Shown: one piece after another, positions 46,681-59,899 of the stretch
Position numbering within the stretch: position 1 is the stretch's first letter
How the letters are laid out: each line of letters begins with the position of its first letter
NCBI GenBank assembly: GCA_050084515.1
Contig: CM114272.1
Coordinates: 23,870,001 to 23,934,000 of the forward strand
Origin: Blasia pusilla
Taxonomy: Eukaryota; Marchantiophyta; Marchantiopsida; Blasiales
Direction: 5' to 3'
Length of the DNA: 64,000 nt
Position numbers and translations under genes: made by a program
Notes under the pieces: generated by a model
The model's input: only the letters and a program-made list of their open reading frames with translations
Told to the model about the DNA's origin: nothing
Database searches by the model: none

Positions 46681-48867
46681 GAGATAGTGTTTATGTTTTG
46701 GTTGGACATTCTAGTCGTTGTCTCTATCCTTTAGACACCTTGATTTAAACATATATCCATATGCAACCCTTATCCATAATTTTCCTTTCGACACTATGAA
46801 GGCTTTATCTCCTAGGGCATTTGTCCCCTCTGCTTTTAATAAATTTGGTCATTCAATTGGTAATATTATGCATACCATTGGCATGATAGTTCTAAAATGA
46901 TTACTTGTGGGACCTTAACAACTTAGTTTTTACTTTTTCTCATATTATATTTTTTTTAATAAAAATTCAATAATTTTCATGTAAGTATCACCCATTTCCA
47001 CTTTTTTGAGGCAATGGACTAAAAATAAACTCCACCCACATTGGAAAATCATAAATGGCCAAAGATGGAAAAGAAAAATTTAAGGGAAGGAAAAGTTGAT
47101 AGGAAATTTTGGAAAAAGAACTTTTTCCAAAAACATGAAATCCAAAAAACCACTTCATAAAAGGAAAAACGCACATAGTGCTCATAAGATGTTCAAAATT
47201 TCTTTTGAGCTAACATAATAATACAGACTAGGCATCGTATTAAGACGACACTATATGCTGATGTCAAACTAGTTGTGGTTTGATACATTACTTTCCATGA
47301 TGTTGAAAAATGGAAGACTTACACTTGACGTGTATGTGTTAAAAAAAATTACTATTGGAAGCATGAAGGGTTTTTAATCAGTTTTATAGAGATTTCATTT
47401 AATATGAACGAAAATCTGTATATTAAAAGCATATATATGCATATTATTTTTTTCAAGAAAATTTTTCCAAATATTTCCGGTATTCCTCCTTACCATTCAT
47501 TCAATCCTCACCTATATGTGTATTAGTACTTGTGTTAGGGTTGAAGGAATGTCATGTGTATCTTTTTATACCCAAAAGTTCGTTATATCCATTTTCATTA
47601 TTAAGATGTGAATTTTTTGTCATTGAGACTTGTGTTTTTTAAAAATCATTTAAATTTTGTTCTTCTCAAATTTTAGGATTATTTCATTGGACCCTTTTAC
47701 ATAGTTTCTTGTGCATGGCACTTACCATTCAACTAGTAATTTATGATTCAAAGTTTAGACATAAAATTAAATGGTATGTATGGTTGCTCAACTAATATTC
47801 ATAGTAACCGTTTTTAAATTCAATCCAAATTTTGAACTTTATTTTTCATATCATTTGCTCCTTTACTTGGAATAAGAAACTACTCAATAAAGAAAATATG
47901 AACACTTCCATATGGAACTTAGTGATTCTTATCCTTCCACTTTGAAAAAACAATCTTTTTTAGCAAAGGGAATGTGGTGCATTTGCATAGTCTATGTCAT
48001 ATTTCTTTTGCAGCTTGAGTTTCCTAAGGACCATGCATCATCTCTCTTACTATTAAAAAGACGCGATCATTGCATTATTCCCATTTCTAGAGGGGCTCGA
48101 TTGGGCAAAGTATTTATGGGTGTGAAATAACCCAATAACTTTGTTCAATGGGTGCCACTTTCTAAATCTTTCACACGCGCTTGAAACAAGCATATTGGGT
48201 GGAAGTTTTGAAAATGATGACATCCTTTTTCAAGAACCGTGATCTCATTGAGAAGAAACTGTTTGTTGTTGGAAGACAACAATCGATAAGATTATTGGAG
48301 CATGTGTTATCATTACACAATGAAATAGTGAACTTAGAGCGATCAAATTTTCTAAGATGTGTCCGCATATATTTGCACTTTTTTACTTGGACACAATGAT
48401 TTTGAAAAGTAGGAATGGGGAATTATTATTGATTGTGCAAGGAAATGGGGTATGAATATTAAATGTGCTTAGCATGGGCATCAAAACTAGCCCTCGTCCA
48501 AGAGAGGAGAGCTATGGCGACATGGTTGTGTAGAGGGATTTCTAAATAGTGCAATCCTTTGCAAAGTGCCTCTTTCTAAACACCATACATGCACTTTTCC
48601 CCGACGTCATGGACTAAAATTAAAATTTGGCATATTCAAAGGAGTAGAGATTACCATAGTTTCGTGGAGAGGAGTGCACATGATGATGGAATAGAGATTC
48701 ACTTGCTAACTTGTCTTTCTCACTTTTTCCTTGCATGCTTGTAAAGGTGGGAGAGATAATCAGCAGTCTCTTAATTTCTTTGGAATTATTTGAATGATGA
48801 AAGAAACGTGACAAGAGCTAAAAAGTTGTTGGGAATTCCTATGCCACGGTTAACTTGGGTCTTCACG
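46681..48867. other. AT-rich intergenic sequence, no gene seen
   Basis: Short frames at 47912-48130 and 48181-48399 (plus) have no recognisable domain; decayed element sequence is possible. Confidence 0.4.
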
Positions 48868-48985
48868 ATATAAACCAATGTGCGGCCTCAGAGACGGGTG
48901 GAGAAGAAAGTAATTAACATATACGTGCACAGGAGATGATAGGACCCATGGATAGTCTAGATGACCTTTGAAAAAAAAGGAGAAC
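48868..48985. repeat. dispersed repeat, copy 2
   Basis: Counterpart of 41225-41340 (shared words listed there). Confidence 0.6.
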
Positions 48986-49683
48986 TTGTAAAAACCATAA
49001 TAAATCAATAAAAGAAGATAAACAATAAAATTCTCCCTCCGGGGAAGTCTACACACGCTTTTTCTTGGCTTGCTCCATTCGATGCCCCATGTGTGAACGA
49101 TGTCATGGGCTAAAAGTACCATAAAACTCGATGTCCTCACCACTTTGGAAACCAAACTCGGTGCTCAATCCAACACCCACCAGATCGATTTGCCACATAG
49201 ATCTCTTTTCAACTTTTCTTGGGCTTCGATGGAGATGGATGGAGATCGACGTGGAAACCTATGCACCACAACTCGAAGGCGAAAACGCCTTCTTCCGAGG
49301 AAAAGGGTCACATATAAAATAATGACGAAAAGAAAACGCTTCCTCCTCGAAGATGTGAAGGAAGGATGGATGGATGGATGGATGGATTAATTCATTCATT
49401 TATTTATTTATTTACTTACTCACTTGAAGTTCGAATGCACCGGGGAAAAAAAGCGTCATAGTTTTTTGGGAGAGCCCGTAGTCGTCGAGTTGATTCCGTG
49501 TTACAACGGGCAGCCGTTCGGGGCAGCTGCCATCTCGACTGGACTGGCGCAACATGCAGTCGATAGCCATGGATGGCCATCCATGGCTGCGCATGCGTCT
49601 CGGCGGCGCCTTTTGATACCCTTGTCTCTTCCCATTTCATGCATAGGAGAGTGGTCCCGTCCTGTAAGAACTTAACAGGCAGG

Positions 49684-49721
<38 letters not shown>

Positions 49722-50320
49722 TATAAGAGGTGGAGGCGAGCGTAGGGGAAAACATTACTATAGGACTAGGAGCGGATATTAGAATTATTCTCGTCTCTGC
49801 GAATTTTTTTATTAATCTTTTCAGTGTCTGTGAGGGAAAAATAAAAATAAAAATCACGTTGACCCTATCCCCTTTCAACTTGCGGGAGACTCCATATGTC
49901 ATGCTTGTCCTATGGACGTTTCGCCCCATAGGCTCTTAATTCTCTTCACTCAGCAAGTGCGTCACGTCATGGCACATAGGCCCTTATTTTAGCGATGATC
50001 CTGAAGTCGTCGTGAAGCATAGATATCAGATGCTTGTCTCCTTTGTGAGAAGAGAAAATACTATAAACAAATGTGTCATATTCTCCTCTCTTTTGTTTTC
50101 TCTTGTTTTCTCTTCTTCTCTTCTCCAGGAATGAGAGACGACTGAGTGACTGACTGACTGTACGAGAGAACAGGCACTTACCGGCTAAAGTTGGGCCCCA
50201 TGGCAGAAGAGATCAGATCGCCGCCAGATCTGTTGCTAAAGTCCCACCCACAGAGCAGAGAGCATCGACCAGAGATTGCCAGACGCACACAGAAGAGAGG
50301 CGAATCGATGTCAAAACACT
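48986..50320. repeat. intergenic sequence with ATGG and TTTA microsatellites
   Basis: ATGG units at 49364-49387, TTTA units at 49687-49722 and a perfect palindrome at 49565-49588 (separate entry). No gene is seen. Confidence 0.6.
49565..49588. repeat. perfect 24-bp palindrome without spacer
   Basis: AGCCATGGATGG is followed immediately by its exact reverse complement. Confidence 0.95.
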
Positions 50321-50325
50321 ATAAA

Positions 50326-50379
50326 CTGCTGCTGCTGCTGCTGCTGATGATGATGATGAGGAGGAGGAGGAGGAGGAGC
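50326..50379. repeat. compound trinucleotide microsatellite
   Basis: Seven CTG units pass into ATG and then GAG units. Confidence 0.9.
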
Positions 50380-51600
50380 AGGAGGGGGAGAAGAAGGAAC
50401 GGTCAACTTTTGCAGCAAAATGGTTATTTTTTCCCTTGTCCGACATCTTTATTTGCTCTCTGCCAGATCGAAGGTAGAGAGCATACATGTATCCGACAAC
50501 TACATGACTTGATTCGCCTTAGGTGAGTGTCATAAATGGATGGCAGAAACGTACCCATAGCTCGGAGGAAAACCTTCCATGAGGGAAAACGCTTGGCAGT
50601 ATTAACATGGTGGTCTAGGCTGCACAACCACGACACTCTTGGGTACTAGGGTTAGTTAGTTAGCGGAGACTTTGCAAATTAGCACATGTCATATGTTGTT
50701 CCTCTTCTTCAGTTACCAGATTTTGTGAGTCATCAAACGTTGTTTTACCCTATGTACTTACTACTACTACTACTACCACACCACAGGCCTAAGACGGCTT
50801 CCATCACGTTTGCGATCAAGAAGAAGATGGAGGGGATCATTGCGATTCACACTCTTGATCAACAAACATTATTTAATTATATTTTGTCACGAACATAATG
50901 CACAAGAAGCCTATGTTGGAAATCTCACAAAGGGCTGGGTTCTTCTTCTGAACAGGAATCTTTCGAGTCCGACAAGTTGAGGTACAAGAGAGTTTCTTAA
51001 TGGCATCTTTCTGTCATACATGGGAGATCTTTAATACAAACTCATGATTCATAAAGTAAGTGACACATATTATATCACAGCTAAGTCAGCTTCTGGCAAG
51101 ACTCACGTTGTAATGCTAGACTAGTGCGAAAAGAAAGCCTTTCATAAATCTCACTCCTGTCATCAATTAAGAGCTGAACGATACCTCGAAAGTGTTACGA
51201 GACCCCACTCCCATCGAACTTGACACCGAATGTATTTTACCTCTACATTCATGTCCGTTTACTGACGTCCACATATACTAACTACGCGTTTCCAGATGTC
51301 CTATGCCATCCTTTCGTCATCGACCTCCATAAGCTCCCTGGAAAACCCATTTTTTCCCATCAAAGATACAAAACGAGGGGGGCATAGAGAGCCAAAAACC
51401 TGCAGGCCATAACCGGCCCTGAAGTAACCGGTAAGTGATTGTTTAGTGTAATCAGCGTATATTATCCCGGATGCCAAGGCGAGCTTTGTCAAGACTGACG
51501 TTCTAATACAATTCGTGTGGCGTTGTCCTCTGTCAATCACAGCATCTTTCACAAAGTTATCATAAATGACAAGGGCATCGTAACCTCAAACGCAATTATG
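50380..51600. other. intergenic region with degenerate duplication and unrecognised frame
   Basis: The minus strand at about 51000-51120 and 51430-51560 shows a diverged duplication about 390 bp apart (ATTACAACGTGAGTCTTGCC versus ATTAGAACGTCAGTCTTGAC, followed by similar sequence). An 83-codon minus frame (51301-51552) in one copy is open with balanced composition but matches nothing I know; the corresponding frame in the other copy is broken. Confidence 0.4.
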
Positions 51601-54600
51601 AAGATCCCCCCCCATCACCTTCTTACTTTGGGATTCAACAGAAGGTCGAGGCCCCATCGGATGGATGGATGGATCATCACCTGAACAGACTCCAGAGCCT
51701 CAGCTTTAGATATTCTCTGGAAATGCATATTGTGGGGTCGGGAAAAAATAAGCTGTCTAAGGAAAGAAATCATGGTTCCCCAAATTCCATCCGTCTGCCG
51801 TCAGCTTCTGCAACCTCTTCCAGGAAGAAGGGACACGACATCATTTACCCCTAAACTGCTAAGTACCGTACTTCATCTTTCTCTCCAAAAGACCACCACC
51901 TTGTGATGTGCGCCTAATGTGCAGACGCCCTTTTCCGACCATACCGAATGCTCTACCGCAACGGAGTTCTAAAATTCGAAACTCGCTTTTCAACTTGTGG
52001 ACAGGCTCACTTCACCACAAGTCATACAGAAAATTTTCAGTGCAGACATTACGAGAGAAATCCATGTAGATTCCTGTTTCGATCGCTTGCTCGCTCATTA
52101 TCCCGGCGACAGGGCTTTCGCGTCTGCGAGCTCGCGAGACGGAGCTGGTGAGGTGAGACTTCATCTCCATCGTACCTCCAAGCACTGATAACTGTCCTTG
52201 TCGCAGATTTCAGTCCCCGGTAACTCCCGAGCCAGGCTTTCGTTCACCGCAGAAATCATAAAACCACGCAGCTCGGCCTCGCCGATACTCGAAACGAAAT
52301 GTGCACGGTACCACTTGATTCTTTCTCGAAGCAGATGAGTACAGTGGTTTCCAAAATGTTGGACATGTCCGTTGGAAGAGGCAGCGATCTCAGCAACCGA
52401 AGCTCATAAGGGATCCCTATCGGAATCGAAATGGGCTTGTGGCTTCCAAATATCGGGCTTATCACCGTCGGTCAATGCCGATTGAGACCGTTCGGAACGT
52501 ACCCAATGTGGTTAGTGGAAAGTGAATCTAAGCACTACGATACACACATTAGGATACGGGCGTCTACGTAATGACTTTGCACTCCAGAGTCGAGAGAAAG
52601 CCAAAAGTGTCAACAACCACAGAGACGAGTCAAACATCGGAACATGGATGGGAGCACCGAAGACTGGAAATCTTCGGCCGTTGGGCAGAGGATTGACGGA
52701 TTCAAAAATTCAAAACACTCTAGATGTGTTCAGAGGAGCGGTGAAAGAAGCGGACAAATTTGAAAGAGGGAAGGAGCGGCCCGGTGTGTTCTTGGTGGTC
52801 AATCTACGTAGAGGTGGTGGAGGTAGGCGGGAATTCTTGGACGTTGCTTGATCTCCGCTCCATAAACTCTCTGAGATAAGATAAGCGGGGGTGTGGTCGC
52901 TTATTTTCTGGCTTCTTGTTTTGCAGCCTTCTTGTAGTGCGGCCAGAGAACCTCATGTGCGCCAATACAATGTGCATATCTTTGCACCGACGCCACGGGG
53001 CGTCTGATGGAGATCTGAATACTGCAGCTGTGGTAGACGCAATCTGGAGCCGAGGTCCGTTTCCATTGGCCTAGACTGTAGAGATGGCACCGAACCCCTA
53101 CGACGTCGAGTTTCGGGGAGGAAATGGAATGGACCGGGCAGTCGCTGCCACCTGAGGGACCTAGCTGACTGGCAGAGAAAGGCCGTGAGTGCGCTGTTGA
53201 CAGCAAAAGGTCTGGATCGGAAGTTGGCTGGATGCGAAACCTCTAGGTTGTCCCGTACCCTTGTGCTCTGCGCAGGAGTGCGGGGATGTCACCGAACCAG
53301 GACTACGACCTTGTTGCCGTAATGATGAAAAATTAGGTGGTCTCGAGAGCGGTAATTGGACGTAGTAGTGGTCCTGACAGATGATGTCGCTAGCGACGCC
53401 GGACTCCATCAGTCATTTATCGTATGATGCCGATAAATATGATCTTAGAAGGACCATCGCACGCATAAGCATAAGATGAACCAGGAGATGGAGACCAGTC
53501 AGCTTTCTCACTTCTGCAAGCGAGCTGTGTACCGGAACGTCCCGCATTATGAAAATCACATCACAGTACTCCGCGCAGACGGGAGGGAAGCATGTGAAAT
53601 GCGCCTCGAACGAAGGTGACGATCTCATGGACAGCGGCTCCAGTACAGTCGGTAAACCCTCGCGTTTGCGTCAGGTGCCGGAATCTTCACGAGACGCTCA
53701 AATGGTAATAATTCGCATGACGTCTCCAAGCGGTGCGATCGAGTGTCTCCTCACGTCACTCGATTCGTGAAAGCTCTCCTATGTACACATACTGTACCTT
53801 GTCCAAACAAAAAGCATTACACTTTTTCTTCTCCTCCCTACCGAACGAAAGCTTCCTGCTTACTGCACCGCAAAACCACTCACGGCGGCCAAATCCCGTT
53901 GCGATCGTCGGGACAAACGAAAGCTCTCGTAAACTCATCTTTGATATCACACACAGAGTCTCCGCCTTACCTTCTTCAATTGTACTTGGCTGACCCCATG
54001 GTATAAACCTCCTCGTCATTCATTCAACACGAAGACCCGATCTCATGGCACGATATAGGTCTACGCCTACGCTAGGTGACACACATTAGCTGTCATATCA
54101 TTCCACCATAAAAACTCTCAAACGCTGGCTCTTGCATGCCAAGAGAAACATTAACTGTCATTCCATGATGATAAGATTTTTACGAAAGTGGAAGCACTCC
54201 ACGTCCTACGACCAACCGTTCTCGTGCATAGGCTGAGATTCATCAAAGGACGACTATATCACCACCCGAGACCACAAACGAGAGAAGAATCAGTAGGTGC
54301 GTTCACGATGGATAATCATCACACTTTTGCAATCTCTTCATGCACCGCAGGACCACGCACGGCAATCTTCCTTCAAGCTTTAGTCAGCATCGTCCTAAAC
54401 GCCCTTCCATCCTTCGGCCTCGCAAATGCTCCTCTCGCCATCGCTCCTTTCTTCGTCTCCCTCCATCTCCGCCCACCCTCTCAAGATTTCGCCCTCCGCT
54501 CACTGTTCCTGCACTCGGACGGAATGGGATGAGCGCAGCGCGCCTTCTGGGGAAGATGCCCATATGGCACCTAACGGGGGGTGTCAAAGGGATAATGTTT

Positions 54601-54700
54601 GGTGATTTTGTGGACGGTTTCCCACTTCGCATGGACGAAAATGCTCTTCACAAGGAACTTCGATACCTCATTGTGCTCATGTGATTGATTTCTTTTATTT
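51601..54700. other. GC-moderate island, no recognised gene
   Basis: About 3 kb with more CpG than its surroundings and several overlapping frames of 60-114 codons on both strands (for example 52522-52851, 53756-54019, 54188-54532). None has a recognisable domain, and I could not join them into a spliced gene. GGATGGATGGATGG lies at about 51660. Confidence 0.35.
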
Positions 54701-57700
54701 TCTTTTATGTATTTTGTATAAGGGATTTTATTAGCGTTTATTAATGTATGTGGAGGTGGTTTATTAATGGCCTTTACATACACTCTCTTTTTTTCTCTCA
54801 TTATCCGACCTATCCACTTATCTTTCACATGAGTATAATAATTTAATCTCCTCTCAAATACACCCCTCTCAAGGATGAATTAGTTTAGGAGGCCTTGGAA
54901 TTCTATATGGCCCATGCATGCAACCCTAGGTGTAGTGAGTGAGAAAGTGGGAACTAGACATGGTACATCCCCAGGTATCCTCTTCCTTGTTTTTCCAAAA
55001 AGTAGACGTATCTTGGAAGCAAAATCAATCCTCTTCCTATATTTCTTTTTGATTGGAATATGTATAGAAGAAAGTCACTTGGAAGTATGGTAGTATCCTA
55101 AGAAGAGCATTGATCCACCCTAATATTCGGATATGGTATCTCTTGTTGATTCACCCACTTCAATGCTCCCTAATATCCCAAAAGTGTCACCCGATGGTAA
55201 TCTTATGATGTTGAAGCAAACTTTTTCTTTTTGTTCCTATGATGGTCTTTGTATAAAAAAAAAAAAAAAATTTGAAAATCAAGGGACGAAAAGTTTTAAA
55301 TGTTTACCTACTTATATCCATGGTCATATTGCGCTTTGATTATCGTGGAGAAATAGGATACCCAACCATGATCTTCCTTTTTCCTATCTACTTGGTTTCG
55401 AGATTCTCTTTGTTCTTGGATGATATGATATCAAGAAAAACCTCGGATACGGTGACAACACACTTCCCCATAAGATAGGGCTCTAATGAGCTTTTTGGCC
55501 CAAATCTTCATGACCAAGTTTAGTTAAGATGACTAGTTTTTGCTAAAATGTGGTTCCCACCGATGGGGAATGTCAATATTAGAATATCATTTATGCTTAG
55601 ATCACCTTGTTTGGCTTCAAGTTGAATTTTATTCGGTGGTTGGTGGTTTTAACTCTTAGAGAATCTTCATCATACAAGAGTATCTAACTCAACAAATATT
55701 TCTCCCTTAAATAAAAAGAAATCATGTAATGGGCACGCATATTTTTACTAGTATTGTTGTCATGTCCACATAAGATAAGTTTCCAATTACAACTATAAAT
55801 ATAAAACACAACATGTATGTGTATTATAATACTTAGCTCATATGTAATTATGTACATGTGAGGTGTTTTATTTAAATTATTGTGAATATTAGGCTATTAC
55901 CTCTACGAAGATTTGAAACATTCCGTAAGAGTTATGTGCATTTTTCATGTTATCGTGATTATATTTTAATTTTTTCAGCATAAAAAATTAGGTTTGTTTC
56001 ATGATGTTTCTATCTCTTTTTTTTTATAGTTGTAGCTTTCTTTGTTTTCCTTACGATACCAAAATTTCCCTATTATATTTTTTAAGTTGCTCCTATAACT
56101 TTTGTATAGAGTTAAACATATTTGATTTTTATGTATCAATTATATAGTTTATGGTGTCTAGATTAGGTAGTTCATGATTTCTACATGTCATATCAATACG
56201 TATTATAAATTAATATGAATGCATATGAAAATCCTAAAAAGTTTTTAATTTATGTAGATGAAAAAACATAGATGTCATTTTGGAAGCTATTAATTAAACT
56301 CTTTTAAACATAACAATAAATGTTTCATTTTGCATTTCATTGCATTTAGTATATGTATAAATCACAATGATTTTAAAAGATCTAAACTAATCTCCAATGT
56401 TTCTTTATCCTATTGTAATTTTTGTATTTGGGGAATTTTGAGCTACAATATAAGAATTGATTGGTGATCAAAAGAGATGAAGGCAAGACTATAGAAGCCA
56501 AAAAAATTGAAAATCCTAAATGTAAAAACTCCAAAATCTTCTAAAGCTCAAAGCCGTTGGAATTATATAATTAGAAAAGATGTTTTATAACTTCCTAAAA
56601 AGATAGCGGTCATAATTCTTGAGCATCTCATTGTGAATGGTTAATATGCTCCAAAAACACTCCTTAAGATAGATAACCTTATATTCATAAATTTTATATT
56701 GATTAAGTCTCTATTATTTAATTGTGTTCTAAACTTCAAATTCTTATGAATTGTTGTTAAGAATCCTGTTGATGATCCTCATAGAGGCAATGAAGAACTT
56801 GCTAAAGCAAGTAGACCTTTAGTATGACCTTAGGGAAAGCCTATCGATAATCATTAGGAAGAACTTTGGGAGAAGGGATTTTGAACTTTGAAGCAATGAT
56901 GACTTATATAAGGTTAGGGTTATAAGGATCTAATTTGTAGATATAAAGACTTGTTGAATATGTGACAATAGGAAACTTTTGGAGGGAGAAAAATCCATGA
57001 ATTTTTAGCTATCCATGAATCCAAGTGAAAGAGGATATTAGATCACAAGATGAAGATTATAGAGGATACATCTCAAACATCCCAATGGATGCCTAGTCCA
57101 CCTCTTGCATTATCAAAGCTTTTTGTTGTGGACAAGAAGGCCTTGATAAATGCTTGGATAGAGATGAAAAGGAGAACATCTTCCACTAGTAATAATGATC
57201 GTGCCATTCAAACTTCAATGATGCTCATAAGATAACAAAGTTGAAGGATTATACTATAACTCGCTCTATTTGTAAGCATGAGTTACTCATTTACTATAAA
57301 TATTCTAATTTTCAAATAAATCGACAAAAAAATATAATAGATGAAGGCTGAAATAAGAGGAAGGTTTGTTCAAATTTTGCAATATTTGGAAAATTAATAT
57401 CTAGATTAGGAAATACATCTATTTTTCAAGATATTCATTTCCTAATAAAATACATGAAGATCATGTATTAATATGATTTAACTTCTTGCATCTCTACCCC
57501 CTTGGTTTAGATCTGTTGTTTAAAAACTTACACCATCTTAATCTTTCATTTACAATACACACATATGACTGTCCAATGCTATCCATACATTCTTAGGTGA
57601 TTAAATTTTGAATCTCTCCAAATAAGCATGTTTATGGGATGCTTATATTATAGTGTATTATACTATCTTGATGATATGAGGAGGAACGTCCCCTAAAAAT

Positions 57701-59012
57701 ATCCAAGAATTTTGGATCATTTCATGATTTACCAAAGACTTCATACTATGTATGATTGGCTCATTCATAGTATGGTTTAGATCCCACCACTTCATGATTA
57801 AGTCACAAGACTTGTAATAGTTAGACTCATCGGCTTACACCCACTTTGAGCATTTTTTTTACCAAACCCTTTTTGGTAAAAAACAAATAGTTAGTCCATG
57901 CAAGAGGTTGATGAAGGATATGGCACTTGTAGAGAAGAAAATTGGAGACTCCAATATTCAGTATTTTTTACATAAGGTTATATAATACAACCTTTCTTTC
58001 TATGTTAACAAGACATAAAATACTTTGCAGATTTTAAATTAAAACTGGAATTTTCAATAGATTTTCTTAAACACTTGCCTCGTGTAGCACACATCACTCT
58101 AAATGAAATCAATGAATATCTTATACTCCCCTAAATGATGACATAATTTTTGTTGGATGGACTCTTTATATCATAAGAACTCATTCATATATAAAAGAGC
58201 CAAAATAATAACTTCTCTTGTCTCTTATCTAACTAACTTCTCTACATAATCCCACTCTAATTAAGACTCGATTGCTATTTCACTTTATCTTTATCTTAAT
58301 TTCTCATACTAATATCTTATTTAGTATCAACCAAAAGATGGTGTCTATACTTTTTCTTGTGCAAGTCTAGGAAATGTAATATGGACAATCTCTTGGAATT
58401 TGAAAGACGTATTTCTATGCCTATGGGCTGACATCACAAAGATCATCACATAGTCACCTCAAGATAGACCATACTCGTTAGATAATGATATAGCTATTTA
58501 GTCTTATAAGCATTATTTTAAGACATAAAATAATAGAAGATCGCAAAATTGATATGGTATTTGAGTGTTCTTGTCTTTGCAATGAATTTTTGTATCTAAG
58601 ATTTAATCGTGAGAGTCTACACTAGAAAAAAAAAAACTCACCCCCGTAATGAAGTGTTTGTAACGAACTCATTTTTGTCTTTTATACAATTTGTCAAAAT
58701 TTATCACTTGGTAAACTTGTTGCCTTTTTCCTTCTATTCGTAATAACAAGCATGGTCTAAGAATAAAGAAGATTTGACACTAATATGTTTTATAGAGGGG
58801 AAACTTGGGATCTACACCTATCATTAATAACTTTGGATTCTTTAATACACATCCTTGACATCATTTTCATCATATTTTTCGCTATATGGGAATCAAAGAG
58901 GAGAATATTTACATATATTCATTTTTTTTATATTCTTCAAGCCTTAAACTCTAATACTATAGATATGTAAGTGAGAAAATTGCAATTTTTCATCAGATGG
59001 AGATGTTCCATT

Positions 59013-59044
59013 GTACAATATTCATGGAATTGTGAATATTGTAC
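59013..59044. repeat. perfect inverted repeat, 12-bp arms
   Basis: GTACAATATTCA at 59013-59024 pairs with 59033-59044 across an 8-nt spacer. Confidence 0.9.
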
Positions 59045-59859
59045 CAGAAAAATAAGGAGGAAATTATTAACCAAAGGTTTGGATGTTCTTTTGTATTCTA
59101 CTACTTTTGGGTATCATGTTATTACCATGGGAGGCATAATTTGAGCTCTCGTTCCCACACATCAATAAGTATGGCTTCCTAATTTTTATATTAAGTATAT
59201 ACTAATATGTACGTATGTTAAAACACTATATATGCACGATAAAATTTTCATGTTTTCTAGAGTTTAAATAATAATAGATTAAATTTTCATGATGAGGCTT
59301 TATATGGACTAGATTCCAAGTGTTAAATTGTAACACATTTTAAATAGGGTAATCTAATTAAATAAATATCTTGTGGAACTTTTGAACCTATGGTAATAAG
59401 ATTCATTTACTAATTTGTTACTGAAGTTAAACTTTGCAAAAGTTGATTTTTGCCTAATTTGGCTGTTGATATCAGATAACAAAATTAGATATTAATGGTA
59501 ACTTTTGTAGGCATGGAAGAACCCATATTTTAAATTTAAGACCTCATAATATCAAAGATGCTAGAATCCCAGTTTCTTTTGAATTCCCTTTGTCAAGCAT
59601 GGAAAGGATTTAACTAGCCTATTAAATGGAATCAAATGGTCATGAGATTTATCGTTAATGTGATTTTTATAGAGCTATGCACATACATGATTGTGAAGGC
59701 TCTCTTGTTTTAATGGGTGATGAAGATTCCAATTTGTAGATTTTATGGAGATTGCAAGAGTGCACAATGCATCATATCATAATATATATGGGCATGTAGA
59801 AAAATCTATTTATAATAGAGAAGGATAGGAAAATAACATATCTCTTACTTTTTCCCTAC

Positions 59860-59899
59860 TTTAAGAGACATATCCTACCACTAGGATATGTCTCTTAAA
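59860..59899. repeat. perfect hairpin, 18-bp arms and 4-nt loop
   Basis: TTTAAGAGACATATCCTA (59860-59877) pairs exactly with 59882-59899; the loop is CCAC. Confidence 0.95.

Noticed and set aside
50213-50526. Open frames through the CTG/ATG/GAG tract
   Set aside because: Homopolymer-like Leu, Met, Arg or Ser runs come from the trinucleotide repeat, not from a gene.
51301-51585. Possible mitochondrial atp1 (ATP synthase alpha) fragment
   Set aside because: Only a short DALVIYDNF-like resemblance to the alpha-subunit segment; the following residues do not match, so I treat it as chance.
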